Assembly: GCF_030295935.1 (NCBI RefSeq)
Contig: NZ_AP027362.1
Coordinates: 1,922,001-1,986,000, forward strand
Direction: 5' to 3'
Source: Thalassotalea piscium
GTDB taxonomy: Bacteria > Pseudomonadota > Gammaproteobacteria > Enterobacterales > Alteromonadaceae
Length of the DNA stretch: 64,000 bases
Part shown: one piece after another, positions 57,311 through 64,000 of the stretch
Position numbering within the stretch: the first letter of the stretch is position 1
Layout: the number at the start of each line of letters is the position of its first letter
Made by a program: the position numbers and the translations under genes
Notes under the pieces: generated by a model
The model's database searches: none
Told to the model about the DNA's origin: nothing
The model's input: only the letters and a program-made list of their open reading frames with translations

Positions 57311-57868
57311 TTACTTAAATAAATCAATAATATTTGCAAGTTCACTTTTGCCTTTTACTATTTCTTCTTGAGTTAATCCTGATATTTCGTGCGGGAAAAC
57401 TAACCATTCATCTGACTCATGTAAATAGTAGTTAGGTACAATGTCTACTTTGCTATTTTGAGGTTTGTACCAAGGGCAAGCAATTCTAACATCTGCTGGC
57501 ATATTGTTACGTGAAAGTTGCTTAAGTTGTTGAATTAAAGCATCCACGCTTCTACCTGAGTCAAATACGTCATCAACAATTAATAAGCTATCTTCAGCGT
57601 TAGCATTTTCGATAATATAATGTAATCCGTGTACTTTTATTTCTTTACTTTGCTTGTTAACGCCATAGTAAGAAGAGGTACGAACGGCAATATGGTCAGT
57701 TTCAACTTTTTTAAAGTCAAAATATTCTTGAACTGCAATACCAATTGGTGCGCCACCACGCCAAATACCAATAATATAATCAGGACGAAAGCCACTTTGG
57801 TAAACTTGGGCAGCAAGACGGAAAGAATCTTCTATTAATTCTTGAGCGGTAATAAATTTCTTTTGCAT
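57311..57868 (-). CDS. Type I phosphoribosyltransferase (purine-type)
   Basis: 185 residues. The PRPP loop SLLIVDDVFDSGRS and the upstream IIGIWRGGAPIGIAV are typical of type I PRTases of the hypoxanthine/xanthine-guanine type. It would convert a free purine base and PRPP to the nucleotide. The base specificity cannot be read by eye. Add produces inosine upstream in the same salvage network. Single gene with its own hairpin. Confidence 0.85.
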   Translation of the reverse strand: MQKKFITAQELIEDSFRLAAQVYQSGFRPDYIIGIWRGGAPIGIAVQEYFDFKKVETDHIAVRTSSYYGVNKQSKEIKVHGLHYIIENANAEDSLLIVDDVFDSGRSVDALIQQLKQLSRNNMPADVRIACPWYKPQNSKVDIVPNYYLHESDEWLVFPHEISGLTQEEIVKGKSELANIIDLFK

Positions 57869-57986
57869 AGTCGTATTCTATGTCTGATTCAAAAAAGGGA
57901 TTATACATTAAGAACCTAGTTTGTGAAATTAGACATTAAGACAAATTTTACTATGGCCTGTGAAAAGTAATTAATAATAAGTTTAA

Positions 57987-59183
57987 TTATTGATGAATAC
58001 TGTGGAGTACAGTATTTTCATCGTCTTTTAACCAATTGAGTTTAGCAATATATTGATTATCTTTTTCCTTGTTATTATTGAGTCTAATTGCTTTTGTTAA
58101 TGCAAATTCTGCCCGTTCAAACTCTTTTACTTGATAGTATACTTTAGCTAAGCCAAAATATAACTCGTGTAGAGAACCATTTAATTTTATGGCGTTTTTA
58201 TAATGTAATTTTGCTCTATCATAGTCTTGGCGGTAATACGCTTCATCGGCCAATAACGCATGGTAATAAGGATTATTTAGCCTTTTTTTATGTAATAGTT
58301 TCTCGAGAGTGACCGCTTCTTCTACTTCTCCCATTTTGTGCATAAGTACAGCTAAGTTATTTAATGTAGATAAGTTCTCTGGTGAAAGTGCTAAAGCATA
58401 GCGATAAGTTTTATCTGCTAAATTAAAGTCGCCCACCATACGGTATAACACACCTAAATTACTCCAGCTTGATGCAAATGTCGGTGATACTTTTGTCGCT
58501 TGCTTTAAATATGCATAAGCTTTTATAAAGTCTTCATCTACAATAGCCTGCGCACCAATGTTAGTGTAAAACATTGCCATTATGGTATTTTTATCGATTA
58601 CTTTAGCAGGAAATTGTTTTTTCTGAATAAAAGGATCAAAGTCTATTTGTAAAGAGTTGCTGCGCCAAATTAAAGAAGAGTTATTATTTCCAGAAGGCTT
58701 AACCAATAAGTTGATATGCCCAGTTAACATATTAAATTCGTTATTTCTTACCCAGTACTCTGGCACTTCCACATTTTGAAATACTACATTAAGCCCGGCT
58801 TCTTTCGCCAGCGAATAGGCCATAATAGTTAAAGACAAACAATTAGCTTTTTTAGAGTAATACGATTGTGTAGCAGTTAAGTTGGCAAGATTATCGTAAC
58901 TTAAGTTTATATTATTTTGATCAAATAAATGTAAGAGTAATTTTTTAGCGCGTTTATAAGACGTTTCCTCAGATGATAACTCGGTACGTACCATTTCTTT
59001 CATTTTGTCATCGATACTAAAAATATCACCTTCAGATTCAATGTCTATTTCAGAAAAACCACTAAAACGATGATCTAAGTATAAGGTTTCTCTTTCAAGT
59101 AGCAGTTTACTTGATATTAACGGTGTAGAGGTACATGAACAGAGGATCAAACAAGAAAGTATCCAAAAAGTAAATGACTTCAT
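57987..59183 (-). CDS. Lipoprotein with transglutaminase-like and TPR domains
   Basis: 398 residues. A lipoprotein signal with lipobox LCSC (Cys ~17). Residues ~80-200 resemble a transglutaminase-like region (KKANCLSLTIMAYSLAKEAG with a Cys; GHINLLVKPSG with a His). From ~215 to 380 there are four or so TPR repeats (SSWSNLGVLYRMVGDFNLAD, NLSTLNNLAVLMHKMGEVEE). Probably an envelope scaffold or assembly protein. No function can be assigned. It is 82 nt downstream of the methyltransferase gene and could be read through from that operon. Confidence 0.75.
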   Translation of the reverse strand: MKSFTFWILSCLILCSCTSTPLISSKLLLERETLYLDHRFSGFSEIDIESEGDIFSIDDKMKEMVRTELSSEETSYKRAKKLLLHLFDQNNINLSYDNLANLTATQSYYSKKANCLSLTIMAYSLAKEAGLNVVFQNVEVPEYWVRNNEFNMLTGHINLLVKPSGNNNSSLIWRSNSLQIDFDPFIQKKQFPAKVIDKNTIMAMFYTNIGAQAIVDEDFIKAYAYLKQATKVSPTFASSWSNLGVLYRMVGDFNLADKTYRYALALSPENLSTLNNLAVLMHKMGEVEEAVTLEKLLHKKRLNNPYYHALLADEAYYRQDYDRAKLHYKNAIKLNGSLHELYFGLAKVYYQVKEFERAEFALTKAIRLNNNKEKDNQYIAKLNWLKDDENTVLHSIHQ

Positions 59184-59265
59184 AGTTAGCTCGACAAGTT
59201 TAATTGATCATAAATTAAGCATATACTAAAACTGTCGTATATGCGTAATAAAATGATAAAAACAC

Positions 59266-60492
59266 CTATTTTCGAGCAACCAAATGTACTGTGCTGGTTG
59301 AGCGTTCTAAAAATGCACCTTCACAATAAGCAAAGTAATATAGCCATAAACGTTTGAATGTATCATCGTAGCCAAGTGTTGCAAGTTCAGGCCATGCATT
59401 TAAAAATTTCGAACGCCAGTCTGCCAATGTTTTGGCATAATCTAAGCCAATATCATCAAGGCGTTCAACCACTAAATTACTATGCTCTGTTAAGTGTTCC
59501 GTTAAAATATTCACCGAGGGTAAAAATCCGCCAGGAAAAATGTAACGCTGTATAAAATCAACGTTATTTTTGTAATATTTGAAACGTTGGTCGGCAATAG
59601 TGATTGACTGAATGAGTAACTTGCCACCTTTTTTTAAACGATCATTACATTGTTTGAAAAAACTCGGCAAATACTTATAGCCAACGGCTTCTATCATTTC
59701 AATTGAAACGACTTTGTCGTAGCTTCCACTGAGATCACGGTAATCTTTTTTTAACAAGGTAATTTGATCAGTTAAACCTAGAAGCTCTATGCGGGCTTGA
59801 GCATAGTTATATTGTTCATCTGAAATAGTGGTAGTGGTAACTTTACAACCATATTTTTGTGCTGCATATATTGCAAGACCGCCCCAACCTGTACCTATTT
59901 CGAGCAAATGATCACTTTCATTGAGATCGAGTCGGTTACAAATAGTTGCTAGCTTATGTAGTTGTGCTTGAGCTAATGTTGAAGACTCTGTCGGGTAAAT
60001 CGCTGAAGAGTACATCATTTCGGGATCTAAAAAACGGGTATATAATTCATTACCTAAATCATAGTGAGCAAGTATGTTACGTTTGGAACCAGACTGTGTA
60101 TTTCTATTTTGCCAATGAGTAAGCGCATTTTTAACTTTATTTAGCCAAGACTTATTCGCTTCTAAAGTATCCGTTTGCTGCTGAGCTTTGGCAAATATTC
60201 TGATCACTTGAGTAAGGTTTGGACTGCTCCATTTTCCGTCGACAAATGCTTCAGCCGCACCAATACTGCCACCTTTAACGAAATCACGATAAACACTTAC
60301 GTCATGTATATGAATTTTACCCTTAAGAGATATATCAGCAGAGCCTTCTGGAAATACATGATGACTTGCTCCCTCAACAATTTCTAATTGGCCATAGGTA
60401 AGTTTGTTAAATACAGAATGAACCAAAGCGCGACAGCGTTTATCAAGCCAGTTAGCCGGTGTTAATACACCTACAACTTCTATTTGTTCCAT
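59266..60492 (-). CDS. Cyclopropane-fatty-acyl-phospholipid synthase-like methyltransferase
   Basis: 408 residues. The SAM-binding motif LEIGTGWGGLAIYAAQKYG and CFA-family blocks (NILAHYDLGNELYTRFLDPE, MMYSSAIYP, RYIFPGGFLPS) are clear. The family methylates or cyclopropanates unsaturated acyl chains of membrane lipids using SAM. It is the last enzyme of the NTF2-SDR-FAD-DUF1365-CFA operon, a set often found under ECF sigma/ChrR control with photolyase. It may therefore modify lipids in response to singlet oxygen, for example toward furan fatty acids. That role is inferred from family context. Confidence 0.88.
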   Translation of the reverse strand: MEQIEVVGVLTPANWLDKRCRALVHSVFNKLTYGQLEIVEGASHHVFPEGSADISLKGKIHIHDVSVYRDFVKGGSIGAAEAFVDGKWSSPNLTQVIRIFAKAQQQTDTLEANKSWLNKVKNALTHWQNRNTQSGSKRNILAHYDLGNELYTRFLDPEMMYSSAIYPTESSTLAQAQLHKLATICNRLDLNESDHLLEIGTGWGGLAIYAAQKYGCKVTTTTISDEQYNYAQARIELLGLTDQITLLKKDYRDLSGSYDKVVSIEMIEAVGYKYLPSFFKQCNDRLKKGGKLLIQSITIADQRFKYYKNNVDFIQRYIFPGGFLPSVNILTEHLTEHSNLVVERLDDIGLDYAKTLADWRSKFLNAWPELATLGYDDTFKRLWLYYFAYCEGAFLERSTSTVHLVARK

Positions 60493-60529
60493 TTACCACT
60501 CCTGAAATTTTGTACTTTTTGTCGTAAAA

Positions 60530-61354
60530 TTAGCTTTTTTTCTGATACCCAAGAAATGGAACACGTTTAATAAAAAGTCTTAATGCTTGCCAATAAATTG
60601 CAACAACTACTTTAATAGTCATTACTGGCAACTGGCACCAAATACGGAATAAATGCTTATTAGTAAATGGTTGTTTGTGCATGATTAAGCTTGCATCAAA
60701 TATTTTATCACTATCAACATTTTGGCTCTTACTTGCCTTATCCGCTTGTTTATTCAGCTTTTTATTTTCTATTTTTACCACCAACTTATCGCTATTAGTT
60801 GTAGGCGGCTTAACATACCAATAATAGGTCATTGCTAGATCCATGAAAGGTGATACTTGAAATGTCTTTTCTGTGGTTATATCACTCTCTTTGGTTAACA
60901 AATCAACTAAATAATAATGTCGTTCATTCCAAGGGGTATTACTGACTTCAGCTAACATTTGAGTGCAGTTGTTATCTTGGTCATAACAAAAATAGAAATT
61001 AGCTGGGCTAAAGTAAATACCAAAACATCTTACTTGCACCAACATAATTATTTTTTCTATACTGTTATGCCCATCTAATGAGCGCACTTTATTGATAATA
61101 CGGTGAGATAACGAATTAGGTTCATTCTTAGCATCAATATTTTCTAGATTATTCACATAATCACTTTCAACAAAACGCAGTGGGTGAAACCACGAAAAAC
61201 CAAATATACCTTTACTAGTATTAGCTTGCTCAACATCTGCTACATCAAGTGCTAACATGAACAATTGATAATTAAAGCTATGTTTTTTCGGACTAAAACG
61301 CCTATGTGATATAGTACCCAGATAAATACTGCTGTTAGTAAATGCGTCAGGCAT
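60530..61354 (-). CDS. DUF1365 family protein
   Basis: 274 residues. The family start is recognisable: IYLGTISHRRFSPKKHSFNY, and then FSPANFYFCYD and SNTPWNERHYYLV. DUF1365 proteins have no proven activity but co-occur with the FAD oxidoreductase (5 nt upstream) and the CFA-like methyltransferase (37 nt downstream). A hydrophobic C-terminal segment (LPVMTIKVVVAIYWQALRLF) may associate with the membrane. Likely a partner in lipid modification; inference from gene order. Confidence 0.88.
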   Translation of the reverse strand: MPDAFTNSSIYLGTISHRRFSPKKHSFNYQLFMLALDVADVEQANTSKGIFGFSWFHPLRFVESDYVNNLENIDAKNEPNSLSHRIINKVRSLDGHNSIEKIIMLVQVRCFGIYFSPANFYFCYDQDNNCTQMLAEVSNTPWNERHYYLVDLLTKESDITTEKTFQVSPFMDLAMTYYWYVKPPTTNSDKLVVKIENKKLNKQADKASKSQNVDSDKIFDASLIMHKQPFTNKHLFRIWCQLPVMTIKVVVAIYWQALRLFIKRVPFLGYQKKS

Positions 61355-61359
61355 AGCTG

Positions 61360-62646
61360 CTAACCATTCATTTTATTATGTGAAGGTGAATCATTTAAAT
61401 AGCAGTTAAAACGTTTAGCGACTTCTACGGCACTTCTAATACCGTCTTCATGAAAACCACTATGCCAATAAGCCCCTGCAAAATGCGTATGCTGTTGACC
61501 ACAAATTAGTGAACGTTGCTGTTGTGCATTTATCGACTCTGATGAAAATATGGGGTGATGATAAATAAACTCTTTCAATATTTTATTTGGATCTATTGCT
61601 TCTTTTTGGTTTAACGTTACGCAGAAAGTATTTTTACTTGTAAGCCCTTGTAATATATTCATATTATAAGTAACACTGGCAGGTTTTTCACGGTCATGAC
61701 TCAACTGGTAATTCCAACTAGCCCATGCGTTTTCACGATCAGGTAATAGCGCTGTATCAGTGTGTAACACTACTGAATTTTCACTATATGGCATGGCTGA
61801 TAAAACCATTTTCTCTTCATCTGTTGCATCATTAAGTAATGCTAGTGCTTCGTCTGAATGGCAGGCAATAACAACCTCATCAAAGGTTTCACTTGGTGAG
61901 TCACTAAAGTGTAAATGAACTTTGTTATTACTACGTGTGATACCAGTAATATTAACATTTAAGTTTATTTGCTCTTTAAATGGCTCGCATAAAGGGGCTA
62001 GATAACTGCGAGAGCCTTTTGGTATGACAAACCATTGAGGTCTATCAGCAATGTTTAATAAGCCATGGTTGTGAAAGAATTGGACAAAAAATTTAAATTC
62101 AAATTCTTCCATTTGTGCGAGTGAACTTGACCATATCGCGGCGCCCATTGGCAAAATGTAATGCTCAGAAAAGAACGTGCTAAAGTTATTATCATTAAGG
62201 AATTGCCCAAGTGTATAGCCACTTTTGTAATCTTGTTGGTTATATATCGCTTTACAGCGTTTATTAAACCTGAGTATTTCTTTCACCAGCCCCCAGAATT
62301 TGGGCTTAAACAAATTACGACGTTGTGCAAATAAGGTATTGAGATTGTGGCCATTATACTCTAAACCGGTATGGCAATTGTGCACCGAAAAACTCATTTC
62401 AGTGGCTTGTTTACCAACACCTATTTCTGATAATAGCGCTAAAAAATTAGGGTAAGTTTTATCATTAAATACAATAAAACCTGTATCGATAGCATGTAAC
62501 TCATTGTCTTTTTCTATATCAACGGTGGCAGTATGCCCACCTACTCTGTCGTTTTTTTCAAACACAGTAACCTTATGTTTTTTAGCTAATAAATAAGCCG
62601 CAGATAACCCAGAAATTCCAGAACCTATAATTGCAAAATGTTTCAT
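61360..62646 (-). CDS. FAD-dependent amine-oxidase-type oxidoreductase
   Basis: 428 residues. N-terminal Rossmann motif IIGSGISGLSAAYLLAKKHK, then EKNDRVGGHTATV binds FAD. C-terminal GAYWHSGFHEDGIRSAVEV resembles the flavin-binding end of NAD(P)/FAD desaturase- or amine-oxidase-like enzymes. It overlaps the SDR stop (ATGA, 4 nt) and precedes DUF1365 by 5 nt, so it belongs to the same operon. Substrate unknown; probably an acyl chain, given the CFA-like partner. Confidence 0.88.
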   Translation of the reverse strand: MKHFAIIGSGISGLSAAYLLAKKHKVTVFEKNDRVGGHTATVDIEKDNELHAIDTGFIVFNDKTYPNFLALLSEIGVGKQATEMSFSVHNCHTGLEYNGHNLNTLFAQRRNLFKPKFWGLVKEILRFNKRCKAIYNQQDYKSGYTLGQFLNDNNFSTFFSEHYILPMGAAIWSSSLAQMEEFEFKFFVQFFHNHGLLNIADRPQWFVIPKGSRSYLAPLCEPFKEQINLNVNITGITRSNNKVHLHFSDSPSETFDEVVIACHSDEALALLNDATDEEKMVLSAMPYSENSVVLHTDTALLPDRENAWASWNYQLSHDREKPASVTYNMNILQGLTSKNTFCVTLNQKEAIDPNKILKEFIYHHPIFSSESINAQQQRSLICGQQHTHFAGAYWHSGFHEDGIRSAVEVAKRFNCYLNDSPSHNKMNG

Positions 62647-63368
62647 GGGTTATGCTTCCTTGTTATTATTTTTTGCCATAATGGTAAAGGTAAAAGAGAA
62701 AATATTTTCATTATATAAGTCAATCGTTTTGGAAAGTGTAAGTAGCTTTTTCGTTGTTCAATACCTTTAAACATGCGCTTAGCCGCTTCTTCACTGGTCA
62801 TTAAAAAAGGCATGTTAAAGGTGTTTTTGTCTGTTAACGGTGTTTTAACAAAGCCTGGATGAATAAGTGTTACCGCAATATTGGCATTGATTAGATCAAG
62901 GCGTAAACTCTTGGCTAAATAATCAACGCCAGCTTTAGATGCACCATAAGCTTCGCTTCGGGGAAAGGGTAAAATAGTAGCACTGGAACTAACAAAAACC
63001 ACTTGCCCACCACGCTTAACTTTAGGTAACAAATAATGTAACAACCAACCTAAAGATGAAAGGTTAGTTGCAATAATGTCAGCAAAAAGCGCCCCGTCAA
63101 AATGTTGTGCATCATCTATGTAGCGGCAGTCACCAGCATTTAAAATTAAGGTGTCAATATTCTCAATATTGTGCGTTGCTTGTTTGATATCCTGCGGTGA
63201 TGTAATGTCGAATATACAATTTGTATGTGTTTGATCAGAAATTTCAGCCAACTTAGCTTTATTTCTGCCACAGGCGATAACTTGATGTCCATTATTGCTA
63301 TATTGGTTAACTAACGCCAAGCCAATGCCTGATGTAGCTCCGGTAATGAGCACTTTTTTAGCTGTCAT
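62643..63368 (-). CDS. Short-chain dehydrogenase/reductase
   Basis: 241 residues. Classical SDR features: nucleotide loop ITGATSGIGLAL, NAG motif LILNAGDCRY, a catalytic Ser in VSSSATI, and Y-x-x-x-K in YGASKAG. Its start overlaps the NTF2-like stop (TAATG, 1 nt) and its stop overlaps the FAD gene start. It reduces or oxidises a carbonyl with NAD(P)H; substrate unknown. Part of the putative stress lipid operon. Confidence 0.92.
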   Translation of the reverse strand: MTAKKVLITGATSGIGLALVNQYSNNGHQVIACGRNKAKLAEISDQTHTNCIFDITSPQDIKQATHNIENIDTLILNAGDCRYIDDAQHFDGALFADIIATNLSSLGWLLHYLLPKVKRGGQVVFVSSSATILPFPRSEAYGASKAGVDYLAKSLRLDLINANIAVTLIHPGFVKTPLTDKNTFNMPFLMTSEEAAKRMFKGIEQRKSYLHFPKRLTYIMKIFSLLPLPLWQKIITRKHNP

Positions 63369-63829
63369 TAGTTACTCGCTCTTGTTTTTATCCATTTAGT
63401 TAATCTACCAAAAACGGGAATTTGCTCGTATAACATGGCGCCTAAATCTAAATAATCACGGTGGTATACAATTTTGTCATCATTACCTTTGATATGAGAA
63501 TTACCTGATACTGTTACTACCTTTCCTTTATTTAATTTGGGGTGCTGATAACGCATTTGCCAATAAATGGCCGCCTCGTGGTCTTGAGCAATTACTCGTT
63601 CAATATCAAACTTACAGCTAGACAAGTTTTGATACAAACCTTGAAAATATGAATGTAGCTGCTCAAGACCTTCGAGCTTATGAATTGGATCTATAAAAGT
63701 CACATCTTTGTGATAAATAGCGGAGAGAATATCCAAATTAGCCGTTGAGAGTGTCTGATAGCCTTCAATAAATTGCTTGAGCCATAACGGTGATTGCAAT
63801 GTTAACTGTTCAACTGAAGTACTCGACAT
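63368..63829 (-). CDS. NTF2-like (SnoaL-fold) protein
   Basis: 153 residues from ATG 63829, chosen because TAAGGAT lies 4-5 nt upstream; the frame is open to 63865. The NTF2/SnoaL fold shows YHKDVTFIDPIHKLEGLEQL and IYWQMRYQHPKLNKGK. Its role is unknown, but it is regularly encoded in ECF-sigma/ChrR-type operons with the SDR and FAD genes. It lies 73 nt downstream of the photolyase gene and overlaps the SDR start by 1 nt. Confidence 0.85.
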   Translation of the reverse strand: MSSTSVEQLTLQSPLWLKQFIEGYQTLSTANLDILSAIYHKDVTFIDPIHKLEGLEQLHSYFQGLYQNLSSCKFDIERVIAQDHEAAIYWQMRYQHPKLNKGKVVTVSGNSHIKGNDDKIVYHRDYLDLGAMLYEQIPVFGRLTKWIKTRASN

Positions 63830-63902
63830 TTTTATCCTTAACCCTTTAGTTTTCATACAACCCATTAGCTATAGTGTATTTAACAAGCCTGTAATTAAGC
63901 TG

Positions 63903-64000
63903 TTATTTATAAAAAGCTAAGGCTTTAACTCTTGCTTCTTTATGGTCAACTATCGCAGGCCAATAAACACCAAGGTTGTTGTTTTTAATGTACTCATGTG
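63903..64000 (-). CDS. phrB: Deoxyribodipyrimidine photolyase, C-terminal end
   Basis: Only the last 32 codons lie in the window. The translation ends NNNLGVYWPAIVDHKEARVK, then ALAFYK and TAA at 63903. The IVDH-x-x-AR-x-x-x-LA-x-Y tail is the conserved photolyase C terminus. The enzyme repairs UV-induced pyrimidine dimers with light. Its place upstream of the lipid-modification operon fits the known light/singlet-oxygen regulon grouping. Confidence 0.8.
   Translation of the reverse strand, partial: HEYIKNNNLGVYWPAIVDHKEARVKALAFYK

Overview
The window looks like a chromosomal segment of an AT-rich marine gammaproteobacterium of the Alteromonadales, Colwellia/Thalassotalea-like. This is inferred from gene content and order (yejK/yejL/yejM, pyrC, clsC-type cardiolipin synthase, an ExeM/NucH nuclease, a PEP-CTERM protein, a photolyase/CFA-type operon), not from a search. 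No rRNA or tRNA gene was recognised.

Layout. 1-9 kb holds housekeeping and envelope genes: yejM (cut by the window edge), yejL, divergent yejK, pyrC, a tandem pterin-synthase-like protein, an M23 peptidase, a solute-binding protein, a double alpha/beta-hydrolase lipoprotein and pldA. 9-15 kb holds transport genes: a SulP permease, the mechanosensitive channel ybdG, and an HlyD/DUF2955 efflux pair whose HlyD gene carries a frameshift. 15-18.2 kb holds a PAS chemotaxis receptor lying between two copies of a 74-bp direct repeat. The second copy is the 3' end of a tyrosine-recombinase gene; the first is a fragment of the same gene.

18.9-35.0 kb is a defence island on the minus strand. A WYL (BrxR-like) regulator and a 58-codon gene come first. 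A tightly packed series follows: hsdM, hsdS, a DUF262 protein, a DUF262-DUF1524 protein, hsdR, an unrecognised 183-aa protein with an internal duplication, and three dynamin-like genes resembling leoB, leoC and leoA (the Eleos type). Gaps of 2-37 nt and several overlaps suggest co-expression of about 15 kb. The G domain of the LeoB/LeoC pair is split between two genes: G1 in LeoB, G2-G4 in LeoC. This composite operon is the best candidate for a little-described system.

35-46 kb is core metabolism (acnA, clsC, PAP2, dps, cdd, deoA) with a decaying patch: a marC gene with a stop at codon 3, an MFS gene and clsC fused head to head at one breakpoint, and a cytosine-deaminase remnant. 46-64 kb holds a PEP-CTERM protein, a giant secreted double nuclease, transaldolase, adenosine deaminase, a TetR regulator, an EAL-HDOD protein, a nucleotide pyrophosphatase-like enzyme, a phosphoribosyltransferase, a TPR lipoprotein, and a five-gene operon (NTF2-like, SDR, FAD oxidoreductase, DUF1365, CFA-like methyltransferase) just downstream of a photolyase cut by the window edge.

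Two families of small non-coding inverted-repeat elements are dispersed between genes. One is TA-flanked with GGGTCTGTTGATCTTTC ends (three copies). The other is about 160-210 bp with ATACCARTYTCA ends (four copies).
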